Assembly (NCBI GenBank): GCA_003117195.1
Contig: BDSI01000050.1
Coordinates: 496,001 to 560,000, forward strand
Length of the DNA stretch: 64,000 bases
Direction of reading: 5' to 3'
Source: Eudorina sp. 2006-703-Eu-15
Taxonomy: Eukaryota > Chlorophyta > Chlorophyceae > Chlamydomonadales > Volvocaceae
Under the pieces are notes generated by a model that saw only the letters and a program-made list of their open reading frames with translations, searched no databases and was not told the DNA's origin. Every line of letters starts with the position of its first letter. The first letter of the stretch is position 1. The position numbers and the translations under genes are program-made. Shown here in pieces: positions 13,392-24,990 of this stretch.

Positions 13392-13771
13392 CTACTTGCG
13401 CTGGCGGCCGCCGCCGCCCCCGCCGCGCGGCGGTATGGAGTTGCGCTCGCTGATGAACCTGCGCCTCCGCGCCTCCGCCTCCAGCTCCTCGGGGGTCAGG
13501 TCGCGCTTGGGGGCCGCCCGCCCAAACTGCTTGGTGAACTGGTTGCGCCGGATGCGCGCGGCGTCGCGGGCACGGGCCTCCTCCTCCTCCTCCAGCACCA
13601 GAGTGCTGCGTGCCAGGGGCGGGGTGGAGGCGGGGCCGGGAACGGAAGTCTTGGCGGGCTAAGGGGTGGCGGCCAATCTCGCACACCTGTACCCCGTCTT
13701 CTCCCCGTCTCGACATATACAGATGAGTACAATGCGATCTGTGGGTCGGGCGGGTTTCATTCGCGAAACAC

Positions 13772-13807
<36 letters not shown>

Positions 13808-15835
13808 GGCGGTCAGCTCACCCGGCGCCCACTCGGGCCAGCAGCCGCCTCTTGAGCGCCTCCGTGGCCTCAATGCTGGCCAGCTTGTCCCGGGCGGACA
13901 GCGGCACTTCCGACAGCGTGGACACCAGCCCCGGCAGCACCACCTCCTGCTCCAGCTCGTTCTTGAAGTCCTCCGGCACCGTGTACAGCTCCAGCTCCTT
14001 CTGCGGGGCGAGGATTGGGTGGGGGGTGGTATATAGGAAATTGGTGGACATTTTCACACTGCTCTGCTGCCAGAGCGACGGTTCGGCCTCCTCGGTGGGG
14101 AGGGGGGTTGGCGATGGGTTGGGACATTAAAGAGGGAGGGGCAGGGTGGTTGCAAGAGGACAGGGGCAAAGCCCAAACGAGCAAAGGGGGGCCCCGGGGG
14201 AGGGCACAGTTGAGGTGCTGGACGGGCGCTGGGGGAGAACGCCGTTGGATTGCCGGGATCCAGGAACCTGGATCCATGATCCAAGGTGTGTCGCTGACGA
14301 TGTAAGGAAGAACCAGAGGTCAGGCGGTGGAAGGCGGGGATGACAGCATCTTGTTACCCAGAGGTAAGGAGACCGAGAGAGGCGGCAGGGGACCGCGCCT
14401 GGCCGGGTCAGATGCACCGGTACGGTACACCGAGATGCGGCACGGGTGCCCCTCCCTTCGGGCCTATACTTTATCCGACCTGCCCCCCCTATGCGCCACC
14501 CAACCGAACACCCCAGCCAGCTAACCCCCCTCCTCCTGCAGCCAGGCGCATCGGTACCGATCCACGCGCCCCGCCCACCAGGCCCCCCCCCACGCCACGC
14601 GCAGCCCACCTTCCTCCTCCTTGCCTCCGGGTCCAGCTCCTCATCGTCGTCCTGCCGGGCCGCACTCTTGCCCAGCCGCACCGCCAGCTGCTCCTCGATG
14701 TACTTTTGCCTGTACGGCAGGACGACGCGGCAAGGGCGGGGGGTCCGGGGCCCGGAATGTGCGGATGAGTGTGTGGTGTGTTTAGAAGAGAAGCCCGCCC
14801 GACCAAACGCCGAGTGTGTGGGGTGTGTCGCAAGGGAGGACTGAGAGCTGAAGGCTGTGGTGACGATCCCGACGGAGGCAACGCGCGCGGGGTCAGTATG
14901 ACGGCAGGGGTGTGACGCCCCCTGCCCCACCCTCATGACCACCGTCTCGCCCCGCCCCGCCCAGCACCGCCCGGTCCCTTCCCTTGACAGCCATCCTCTA
15001 CCTCGTACCGCCCCCTCGTACCCAGTCCTTCTCCCGCACGTCCCGCTCCACCTCGCCCCTTCCCTGCCCTGCCCTTGCCGCCCCTCCCCGCCCAACCCGG
15101 CCGTGCGGCTCCCCTCCCCGCCCAACCCGGCCGTGCGGCTCCCCTCTCCGCCCAACCCGGCCGTGCGGCTCCCCGCCCCGCCCAACCCGGCCGTGCGGCT
15201 CCCCGCCCCGCCGTTCGACTCCCCGTCGGCGGCTCCCTCCGCCAAGAGCTCCGAGTTCCGTCCGAGCTCATACCGTCCTCACATGTGCGCGTCCTCGTTC
15301 TGCTGCGTGGCGATGGACTTGGCCTTGACGTAGGTGTCCATCACCGGACCGCTGCCGCCCCCGCCGGCCCCGCCGCCCTCCGGCTCCGCCGAGCTCGCCC
15401 GCCCGCCCTCCGCGCCGCCGCCGCCGCCCCCGCCGCTGCCGGGCCCTATCCCTGGACCGCCCAGCCCCAAGGCCAGCGACTCGGCGCCCGTGCCCGCTGC
15501 TCTCCGCCTGAGCTGCTGCATCAGGCGGGTCTCCGCGAGCTTGTCCCTGGGGGGGAGAGAGGCAGCGGGAGGGCCACACACCGCGGAGGGGCCGGGGGTG
15601 AGGGACAGGGGGGAAAGGGGGAGGAAAGTGGTAGAGGTTAGTGCGTTTGCGTGGGATCGATGTTTGGTCCGAGTTTGGGGTCCGGTATGCTCGGCAGGTC
15701 AACTCGCCACAGACCGTACGGTGACCGACAGTGATGCTCCCCTCACCTTTGACACTCCTCTTCGCCATCGCCTGCAGCTCCGGCATCGGGCTCCTCCGAG
15801 GCGGCCCGTTTACGGATATTTCGCTGCCTGGACAT
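13392..15835 (-). CDS. TLS1/C9orf78-family spliceosome-associated protein
   Basis: Five exons, read right to left, are 15747-15835, 15283-15546, 14610-14709, 13822-14000 and 13392-13605. All phases match and give 281 residues, close to the human protein's usual length of about 290. Similarity to C9orf78/Tls1 is collinear. A basic N-terminus (MSRQRNIRKR) precedes a charged stretch (DKLAETRLMQQLRRR). Then come the signature segment MQKYIEEQLAVRLGK, the ELYTVPEDFK and LSARDKLASIEATEALKRRL blocks, and a basic C-terminus with RNQFTKQFGRAAPKRDLTPE. Family members associate with late spliceosomes (human C9orf78 binds BRR2/PRPF8) and in fission yeast influence telomere-gene splicing. A Gly/Ala insertion interrupts exon 2 between the charged block and MDTYVKAKS. 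The gene is divergent to the DUS gene. Confidence 0.9.
13768..13806 (+). repeat. (CA)n microsatellite
   Basis: An almost uninterrupted CA run lies inside the last intron (13606-13821) of the TLS1-like gene. Confidence 0.95.
15081..15210 (+). repeat. 30-bp minisatellite, four units
   Basis: Units starting at 15091, 15121, 15151 and 15181 repeat with an exact 30-base period and share CCCAACCCGGCCGTGCGGCT. The array lies in intron 2 of the TLS1-like gene. Confidence 0.95.
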
Positions 15836-16686
15836 CTGCCGTGTGGTATTACTGTTACAAGCTGATAGATGCCCTGTAATGCTATTATTATTTCAATTAC
15901 GATTTTATGTATGTCTGAATGGCTCCGGCATTAGCTGTAGGAACCATGCGAGTAGTAATGTCTTGACTGCGCCAAGGCAGACTGCACTATACCAGCAAGT
16001 AAGCAACAATACAGGCACACCAGAATATGTACGCTAGCAGAGAGGATTTGTACATATCAGGGATTCCCCTTCAAATATGCAACGAGTTTGCTACCGGACC
16101 TCCTTGTACACTTTAGACATGCTCTTCGTGCAAAAGTAATGCATGAAGTGCAAGGACAAAGCTACGGAAAACCCTGGAGCACAAACGCTTTCAGGCTCCG
16201 AAACAGCAACGAGCTCGCTGAACTGTCAGGCCCTTGCGTTGAAATCATTTAAATCAGCGGCTTATCTTATGTGGAGTTCCGTTGTATTCATTATCTACCA
16301 AGTCTTGACGTTCGGATGCGCCAGCTATGTTTACGTGGTGCATGCCACGCCCTCAGCTAATCCCAATTAGTTTAAGGTAACCCATCATGCTTTGCCGCAT
16401 GCGATAAAGCAAAAGGCCACCATGGCCTTGTGTGCGCGTGGCATCCCTTTTGTACATCGTTACGGTCACCACCATCGCCACAGTGAACACCCGACAACGA
16501 ACCCTAGGTTACGTTTGTCTGGGCATGGGCGCTTTGGATAGGCTTTGGATAGACTTTTACCTGCAAAGACTGGCCGGAACCAGCTGCTTGATTTGAACCA
16601 TCGTACTAACCGTCACCATCAGCACCCCGAGGGATACCTAAAGTGCACCCCGACCACATACATTCAGGATTCCGCTTTGTATCAGG
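15836..16686. promoter_or_regulatory. Divergent promoter region, AT-richer
   Basis: About 850 bases separate the start codons of the minus-strand TLS1-like gene and the plus-strand DUS gene. Base composition drops clearly in GC compared with the flanking exons. I see no coding segment here and no certain TATA box. The call rests on gene orientation and composition. Confidence 0.5.
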
Positions 16687-19600
16687 ATGTTTGCTTCTGT
16701 GCGTGGCCATTCTGGGGCCTTGTGCCACCAGCGGCCGCCGCCATCGTCAGCAGCTCGCCGCGGCTGGCGCTTTGACCGGCGATCAGTTTCTGAGATTTCA
16801 CAGGCGCCAACAGAAGAAGTTTCTGAAGCTTCTGAGCCGTCGACTTCTGGACAGGCGGAATTCGATTACGAAGCACCGGAATGGGTCCGCACGCGCAACG
16901 CTGCTTTCGCGCAGCAGCTCAAGGGCAAGCTGGTGCTGGCGCCCTTGACGAAGGTACACCCTCGCATTGTCAGAAGCGGCAGGCTGTCGCTTGTCTTCTT
17001 ATCGCCCGGTACCGACACCTTCGAACTTGTGACAGGGCGGCAACGTTCCTTTTCGGCGACTGTGTCTCCACTTCGGATGTGACGTCACGATGTCAGAAAT
17101 GTCCTTCAGCAAGCCGCTTCTGAAAGGTAAACCGAATGCCCACGGTGCAGGTACGCAATTCGCCGTTTATTGTCACGAACCGAACGACCGAACGACGTGA
17201 TATCGTGACGCATGCCATGCCGAACAAAGGAGTTCTGTGTTCCTGAGGTGCCCGTGTGATTTTGTGCCGGACGGATATGTGCCCCCGGGGCTGTGCGTCT
17301 GAATGTGGCTGTGTAGCTCCCGCGCATGTGGGCTGGAGGCGACAGAGTGGAGCGCGCGCGGCTTTACAAGGCGCCCGGGGAGGGCATGTTCGGCTTCCAG
17401 GTCGCTTGCAAAACAATCGCTGATGGCGTCGCTGCGTCCAAACTGGCCAAAGAGGTACGCGTCCTGATAGCAGCAGACACCGCATCATCTCTGTTACGCG
17501 CGCGCATCATCGTAAACACCAATCCGTGCATCGAGTGAACTTCGTGGAACCCTTAGGGAGAGGAAGTTACGGGAGAGAGGAAGTTACGTACTCCACGCAG
17601 TGAGCTCAGGCTGTTTACACGAGAAATCCCTCCACGCTGCCTGCCAAATGACTTCCATGTGTGTAGCCTCAGTGTGCTTGTGCCCCCGTTACGCCGGCAC
17701 ACACGCAGGCGGGGGCACAATTCCTGGACATCAACTGCGGCTGCCCCATCCACGGTGCGTTGCCGGGTCGCGGAGCTGTGAGCCGTGGCGGGTTGGGTAG
17801 CTGTGAGCCGTGGCGGGTTGGGTAGCTGTGAGCTGTGGCGGGTTGGGTAGTTGTGAGTTTTGTAGCTGTGAGCGGTGATACGGGACGAGAAGCAGAGATT
17901 ATCAGGGGTGGGGTGGCGAAGGTGCCGCACACCTCGTCGTACACACACAGTCGTACCTCGCACACAGGCCTACCCCATAAGGATATCAAGGCAGGACACG
18001 CCTTCTTACTGTCGCAAGGCCGCTTGAGCGGCTTGCCACTGCTGGCATCTGCGCCCCCCGCTGCAGCTGGTTCCCTTTAGATGAGAGGTGCGCGGGGGTC
18101 TCTTCGAGCCGCTCTCTCCTCTCGGCCTCATTACCTCGGGCCGCGGGTGCTGTGCCCTCCGTAGTTCCCTCGCGAGTCTCGCTGCCTGTCCCGCCATTCC
18201 TGGGCAGTTCTGACTGTTATTCCTTCCTGGGCAGTTCTGACTGTCATTCCTTCCTGGGCAGTTCTGACTGATATCCCTTCCTAGGCAGTCTCGGAATTTT
18301 TTGTCCCAGCACAGACCTTTCCCTGCCCCGTGGCCCCCCCTTGTGTTGGCGGGCTCTCCGACATGCAGAGGCCACTCGGCGCGGGATGGGCTCCGCGATG
18401 TTGCGAAAGCCCCGGGCCCTCGCCAAGATGGTGGCGGGCATCGTGGCGGAGTCGGAGCTGCCGGTGACCGTCAAGGTGGGTGAGAGGGTGGGTGGGTGAG
18501 AGGGTGCGAGGTCGATCGACTGGGCAACTTATCACCATCGACAAGTGGCGATTCACCTGCGCGGGCAGTGCAGTCCGCCCTCTGCGGACCAACCCCTGTC
18601 CCAACCCCCGGATGTGTATGTGTATTAGAAAACGGAGCCGTGTATGTGTGTGTATCGCTAGCCGTGCCCTCTTGAGTCGATCAAGGCAGCGAACCCCGCA
18701 GACCGTGCTCCCCTTCTCTCCCCACACAGGTGCGACTGGGTGAGAATGATAAGAAGATCAATGTGGACACGGTGGTGGGGTTTCTGGAGAAGGCGGGGGC
18801 CGCGGCGGTCACTGTGCACGGCAGGACGGCGGAGCAGAGGTACGACAGGGTATAGGGTACGGAAGAGTCGACGAGCGAGAGGGATGCGAGGGAGAGGGGG
18901 ACAATAGATTGCGATAGGAGGGAGGAGATGAGCGCATAGAGCGGAGTATTGCACGAGTGTTTTGTTTCAGTGCGCGTGTGAGGGGTACGCTAGCTGGATG
19001 ACTGGCTGACAGGGCGCTGGTGTTTGGCCAGGTCGGGTCGATGAGCTGTACGGCAACTGTTGATGAGTGTGCGACGGGGACCTTTGCCGGATGATGAGAT
19101 TATATGGATTCCCCTTCGGCAGTCCCTCCACCCCGACAAGGGGGCAGGGGCAGAGACCGACGACTCCATCCACTGACGGCAATGTTCACATCACCGTACA
19201 AATGAGTTGCGTCGGTCGTTTTTGAGCTGGGCTGGGCTTTGGGTGTTGCGGGTGGACCCACACCCCACACTGCCATTCTATCTCCAGTACAGATGATGAG
19301 ATTATTGGATTCCCCTTCGGCTGGATCTGGCCGATAATTCCAATACTGATGTACGGACCTCCAAAACCATTCGACACCGCACACATTCCAATCCCACCAT
19401 CTTCCCCCGGCGGGTGTCGTACCGATGCGAGCCACATTCACCTGTGTTTTGCAATGTTTTGACGTACTGGTGCGTTGTAGCGCCGTACTCTGCCATTAGA
19501 GTACGACATTGTACGGACCTTGTACGGCACCCGGATACATGCAGGTACAAGAAGGCCGCCGACTGGCAGCGTGTGGCCCAGCTGGCTGGGTCGGTCTCCG

Positions 19601-21039
19601 TACCGATCATTGGCAACGGAGACATCCTCGCACATTATGAGGCGGCTGCCCGACTGACCGAGTCGGGCTGTACGGCAGTCATGGCGGGCCGGGGGGCGCT
19701 GATTAAGCCCTGGCTGTTCCAGGAATTCAAGGAGGTACGGGGGGGACAGGATGGCGGCGGGGAAAGGGGAATACTGGGGGGTTCAAGGTGGAGTGAAGCC
19801 TTGGGGGAGGGTTCAAATTGCATATCCCTAGACCATCCGTGGGCGGCTGGAGGTGAGCGGGTTTGCACGACTGCTAATAAGGGCCCTTTGTCGCCCCGTT
19901 ATCGTAGATCCTCTTCCAAGCTGCCTACCCCTCATTTCGCCTCATTTCGCGTGTTTTTTCGATCACAGCGTGTCCTGACCCCCTTGACCCTGCCCCCCGG
20001 CGGGTGTCTTACAGGGTCGCGAGTTGCTGCTGACCACCAGCGACCGAGTGGGCGTGTACCGCTTGTTGGTGTCGTACATGAAGGAGCACTTCGGGGACGA
20101 CGCTTGGGGCCGTCGGAAGGCCTGGTACTTCTTTCCCTGGCACTTTGACTTTTTTAACCGGTGCGTGGGGGCCGGAGCGTTGGGTGGGGGGCGGTCTTTG
20201 GGTGGTTGGTGTTCGTCCACGTGCTCAGAGAAACCCCGGTGCGTGCGTGCGTGTGTGTGGGTGGGGCGCGGTCTTTGGATTGTTGGTGGCCGTCCGCGGG
20301 GCGGCCGCTAGGGGTCTCCGGGGTGGGGAGTGGGGGTGGGAGCGCGGCCGCGATTGTGGATGTGCAGCACATGTACCGTAATTACCTGCACCAGTAAGGC
20401 ATGTCTGTGCGCCCGCATGCCTGTGTGCCCCGGTGAAGGAGAACTGAGCCGCGTGCGGGGCGGGGCGCGCGCGCGCGTGTGTGTCCAAGGAAGGACTCGC
20501 AGTCGATGTCTTCCGCCTCGTCCTGCAACACCACGACGGCCCCACAATCCCCATTCGTCGTACCGTCCTTTACCCCCTCGCCCCACCCACCCCGACGCCG
20601 CCGCAGGTACCGGCCTCTCCCCGAGACTGTGTACGGCGCCCAGAGCCGCGAGCACCCGCTGATCCTGACGCGTCAGGACCTGACGGACCCGCGGGTCGGT
20701 GAGACCCTTGAGGGCCTGTCCTGGTCGGAGCGCCTGCTGCGCTGCGAGCACCCGGATGCCCACCTGGCCATTGCGGACACGCTGTGGGACTCGGCGTCGG
20801 ATGCGGATGCGTTGGCCACCCTGGAGCGAATCGGGTCGGAGCGGGTGGTGGCGTGGGAGGAGGAGCTGCGGGCGGGCGGACGCCAGGGGGGCGACGCGAG
20901 CCGCGGCGGCGGGTTGGGTGGCGGCGGCCAAGGGGCGGGCGGCGGTGGGGATGGCGGGCGGAAGGGCAAGGGCCGTGGCGGCGGCGACAGCGGCGGGCGA
21001 GGTGGCCGGGGGGGAGATGAGGAGCTGGAGAGGGGTTAG
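16687..21039 (+). CDS. DUS3-like tRNA-dihydrouridine synthase
   Basis: Nine exons are 16687-16953, 17036-17126, 17339-17454, 17709-17754, 18369-18475, 18730-18839, 19545-19734, 20015-20160 and 20607-21039. All phases agree and give 501 residues. The enzyme reduces uridine to dihydrouridine in tRNA with FMN and NADPH. The TIM barrel starts with LVLAPLTK (residues ~82-89), then GGNVPFRRLC. INCGCP (~167-172) holds the predicted catalytic cysteine, with HGRTAEQRY (~238) and the phosphate-binding GNGDI (~269) after it. RGALIKPWLF is the motif that places it nearest DUS3. The zinc-finger N-terminus of animal and yeast DUS3 is absent. Instead the first ~35 residues are Arg/Ser/Ala-rich, which suggests an organellar transit peptide (inference). 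The C-terminus ends in a ~60-residue Gly-rich, RGG-like basic tail. The substrate position in tRNA is not determined. Confidence 0.9.
17773..17860 (+). repeat. 25-bp minisatellite
   Basis: About three and a half units sharing GAGCCGTGGCGGGTTGGGTA lie in the DUS intron 17755-18368. Confidence 0.9.
18197..18285 (+). repeat. 27-bp minisatellite
   Basis: Three to four units sharing TTCCTGGGCAGTTCTGACTG lie in the same DUS intron as the 25-bp array. The two units are unrelated in sequence. Confidence 0.9.
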
Positions 21040-21213
21040 GGAGTCGGGGGGTGATCCGCAACACACAGGTTTGGCCCGGACGCGGCTTGGCTGAGACAGG
21101 ACGGCAGGCTACTTGTGCTACTTGTGCCACAGTAGCGGAGTGGAGACGGCGACCAGCAGAGAAGGGTGTGGGGGTTTGCTGGGTGGGGGTACGGTGTGCG
21201 CGGGATGGGGGAT

Positions 21214-21218
21214 GTGTA
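21214..21218 (+). terminator. TGTAA poly(A) signal for the DUS gene
   Basis: TGTAA occurs about 175 bases after the stop codon, a normal distance for a chlorophycean 3' UTR. Confidence 0.5.
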
Positions 21219-21309
21219 ACGTGCACTGCGTGTGTTCTGGTTGTTCGACACTGTGGTCCGCGAGCCATTATCTGAACACCGTATACACAGTGGTTGTGCG
21301 TGTGAATCG

Positions 21310-21314
21310 TTACA
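21310..21314 (-). terminator. Candidate TGTAA poly(A) signal for PPCDC
   Basis: TGTAA on the minus strand lies about 1.3 kb beyond the PPCDC stop. If used, the PPCDC 3' end would come within about 100 bases of the convergent DUS 3' end. Confidence 0.25.
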
Positions 21315-22613
21315 TATCTGCCGGGCCGGCCTGGGGCGCTAACCCGCCCCATACAGGAGACCGCCGAAGCCGGGGGAGAGGCATAAGAGGCCTCTGTGTG
21401 TTACCCGGGTTGCTCGATTTATTCGGCTTGGCTGCGCGTGCGGGTGGCCCGGGCATACGCAGGCGATAGCGCAGCGGGGCAGTCGAGACCTGTTTTTTTG
21501 CATACATGTACCGTACATGATTGGCAGGCGCCTGTGCAGAGCGGATGCGCGGTTTCTGATCTTGATGCCACGTTATTTACGGCAGGGTCGCCGTTACCAG
21601 TCCACAAGTGATGAAGAACGAACGACTTACCACAACATGAAGTAAACCATGAAGGAACCCAACAACCGCCAACACGGAGGCAACCATCCCACAAAGTTAA
21701 CACCCTCGGATGGAAGATGTCGTACAGTACATTGACATCGTATTGTAAATTGACGCACACCCACTTCATCGCTCGGAACTTCCCTGGGATGAAAGTTGGT
21801 GCCGGTCTTTCCTCCGTCCGGGCACGTCAGGGCATCAAGAAACAACGGCATCAACAAACAACAGCAGCTTAGCCCCCTCGTCGGGCTGCTGTTGCCAATG
21901 TGGTGTGGCGTGCATTCTAGGAACGCGAACCGATCCGGACTTGGTCGCCAAACAATCAACTGAATGCCCGATTCGAATGATGTCAAAAGGAATGTGCGAT
22001 CTGCAGCACAACCGCCGCCTGGCGTAGCATGCCGGGAGACCGGGCATCATGACGTGTCAAGAGCACAAAATGTCAAGGGCACAAAACGGGGGAAGCGCCA
22101 GCGCGCGCTCTTCGGCGCACCCCGTGCTTCTCTGGGTTGACTAAGCTAACATGAGATGCCCCCGGGGAACTGAATGGCCTAATGATGTGTGTCCGCCCTC
22201 CTTCCGGTCGGGCAACACCCGGTTACTGCCTAGCTACTTGTTGCCCGCCCTCCTGCTGATGAATACCATCCACCTCAGCACATTTGCCATCCCTCCTGCA
22301 GATTTGCGAACTGGTTCCCAGTCCGGACACCACAACACGGCTGAGCAGGTAGTGCCGGGTTGTGAGGTCGCACGGACCGCGCCGTAGCCCTGCCCCGCCC
22401 TCATCTGCCCCCTTCCCTAGCACCAGGGCGCGGATGCTTCGCACTAAAACCAAACCAACCAGACTGCCCCAAGCAGCAGCTACACTGTTCGGAAGGCGCT
22501 CCCGCCCATTGAAAGGCCTGCCGATGCAGAGCGACCAGCCACGGCCGGACCACGACCCATGAGTGGGCCCGAAGCCGGTGGCAACCGCCGTCGAGTCACA
22601 GGTGACCGACGGC

Positions 22614-24990
22614 TCAGCTATCCCGGGCCTTGCCCAAACCGGCCGTCGCCGCCGCCGCCGCGGCCTTTGCTGCCGCCATGTACTCCGCCGTCGTCACGGC
22701 GACCGTCGCCCTCTTCGCCGCCGCTTCCGCCTCCGCCGTCGCTACTGCGACATCCTTTCCTGTCAGCGGGCCGCCGCCGTTCAAGTGCTGCTCCGGCTGC
22801 TGCGGCGGTTGCGAAAGCGCCGCGGCCGCGGCCGCCGCGGCCGCCGCGACTGCCTCCGGCGTCACCAAGGCCGCCGGCGGGACCGCCTCCGCCGCACCGT
22901 TCCCGCCGCCGGCCACATGCGCCCGCGGTGGCGGCGGCAGCAACACTGTACGGCACCTCGCCGCGATGTCTTCCGGCGCCGCCATCGCGCCCGTCCCCTC
23001 ATCGCCGCACGCCAGGCGCTTGCTGACAGGCTGGATGACCCCCACAGTGCTGCTGCTACTGCCGCCCCGGCTGCGGCCACTGCCGGTGCTACTGCTGCGC
23101 CCGAGCTCCGTAAGCGTGGTGAGGTGGCGGGCGGTGAAGGGGGAAACCCACATCGCGGTGTTCATGGCGGGCGCCACCTGAGCAGCCCGCACGGCGGCGC
23201 CAAAGGCGTGTGGGGTACGGCACGGCGTGGAGGTGAGGGCGACAACGGAAAACAGAAGCCAGGATGGACCAGAAGCCAGGATGGACCAGAAGCCAGGATG
23301 GACCAGAAGCCAGGATGGACCCGGTCGCTAGGGTTCCGTAAGGTGATCCCGCTTGACTTGTGCACGCGCGCCTCCGGCTCCCTTCCCCCTTCCCCCTGCC
23401 CTCGGCAGGATGCTTGTAGGCGTGGTAGCGGATGCCCCCCCTCCCGCGTAGATCGGTCCCGCCTGCCTCACTATCGGGCAGCCCTGTTCTCGCGTTCCGC
23501 GGGTACGGAAACACACTGGTACGACACCCTCACACACGCATCCCTGAGGTGGGTATTGTCGCTTTCGGGTTCGCGTTTGCTGTCCTTTCGCTGCTTTGAT
23601 CGTGGGTCTGCTGTTGCATCCTTGTTTGCGCACGCCCATCGACGAGGCGGCGCGGCGCGCACACACGCCTTGGAGCCCGGACGCTGGCACCGTAATCTCG
23701 ACGTTCCTCCCCAGCTGCATCTCCAGCAACCGGTTTGACCTCGGGCTGGGTCGGGTCCTGCTGTCCCTTGCATGTCCGTCGCCGCCCCGCGTAAGCCGCC
23801 CGCACAGCCGCGACTCTCCATTACGGGGACACAATGTCTTTGCTTCTGCTTTATCGCATGTCGCCCCTCTTTTCTATATACACGTCCTCGGCCTGTCGGC
23901 AATGCGCAGCCAACGGCCTCACTCGTCCGCGTGCGCAATTAGGGTCCTCGCAAGTCGTGTCTCTCGGTTTATTTTAACGCATCCCTGACACGCAACCCAC
24001 ATCCCTCCCCGCCACCCCGCCCGCCCCGCACCAGCAGCGGCTTGCTGAAGTCCCAGGCGCGCACCACGCAGGTGAGCAGGTTGTCCGCCATGCCGTTGGC
24101 CATCTTGGCGAGTGTATTGGCGGAGAGGGGCGCCACCAGCAGCGCGTCCGCCCAGCGCCGGAGCTCGATGTGCAGCACGGGGTCGCCCACGGCGCGCCAG
24201 TCCCGCCATTCCGCCTCGTCCTGCCGGGGCCAGGGAGCATGTGGCGGTGTGAGGTGCCGGCAGGCACATGTGTGCTTAATGAGAGGTCCGCCCGAGCCAA
24301 ACCGGTTACCGCATGTGTGTGTGTATGGTAAGGAGGGAATGTGGACAATGGCTGTGGTGTGTAAGTCAGGTTGATGGGTTGACGCGTTGGGTGCAGTCGG
24401 GAAGGGGAGTATGGCAAGGGATACGGTATTGAGCGCCAGCCGTGACGCCGCGACCGCAAAAGGGGGGAGGATCGCCAAGCCGGAACGTCTACGAATTGGA
24501 AGGTGGACTGAGGGTGCCAGCGCGCTGCGCTGCGCGACGGCATGCGCGGGTTCGCCAGCGCTGTAACGCAACACAGTGACGCAACCGTGTCAGAGCTCTG
24601 CAAATCTTTTTTGGATGGACCGCATGTCTACAAATAAAATACAAATAAAAAAACCGCACGACAAAAGAACACGAAAGAGAACAGACGCCGAGCCCACGAA
24701 CGCACCCCGAGAACAGGCAGCACTTCCGCTGGAAGGTCGTCCTCTTTGATGAAGTTCTTTGCAGAACTAGTCACGATCAGCTTGATGTCAGCAAATTGGA
24801 TTAGCAGGTGGCATAGCTCAGCAACCTTGATGCTGGCAACGCTGCCTGCATTGGTTGACCAAGGCGCCATACCCACTCTTCTGGAACCTTACAAATTCGA
24901 GGTCAACGGGCACTGTCTTTCACACGAATGTTCTCGGCCCCTACCTGTGCACCCGAGCAGCAACCGAGGTCGCTTTTCCTCGACATCCAT
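22614..24990 (-). CDS. PPCDC: Phosphopantothenoylcysteine decarboxylase (HAL3/CoaC family)
   Basis: Four exons, read right to left, are 24945-24990, 24706-24845, 24032-24220 and 22614-23177, giving 312 residues. The enzyme is an FMN flavoprotein that decarboxylates 4'-phosphopantothenoylcysteine to 4'-phosphopantetheine in coenzyme A synthesis. The N-terminal flavin loop LLLGCTGSVASIK is assembled across intron 1. DPVLHIELRRW carries the active-site His79 and is followed by APLSANTLAKMANG and DNLLTC. PAMNT lies at 128-132, and KRLACGDEG carries the reductive-half-reaction Cys182. All HAL3 catalytic landmarks are present. Two features are odd: a Ser/Gly-rich insertion (~152-171) just before the catalytic-cysteine segment, and a ~100-residue Ala-rich C-terminal extension absent from the ~200-residue plant and human enzymes. 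The start is the only ATG preceding the flavin loop in a short exon with a good donor. Confidence 0.93.
23254..23321 (+). repeat. 17-bp minisatellite, four units
   Basis: Four head-to-tail copies of AGAAGCCAGGATGGACC lie in PPCDC intron 3 (23178-24031). Confidence 0.95.

Larger units (their letters stand above)
21040..22613. other. No confident gene; convergent 3' flanks
   Basis: This lies between the DUS stop and the PPCDC stop. A 119-codon minus-strand open frame (21627-21986) shows no family features and was not called. The region carries the candidate poly(A) signals listed separately. Confidence 0.5.

Noticed and set aside
22559..23738. Long plus-strand open frames (22559-23026, 22563-23738, 22630-23181)
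   Set aside because: They are shadows of the minus-strand PPCDC last exon, which has clear family similarity.
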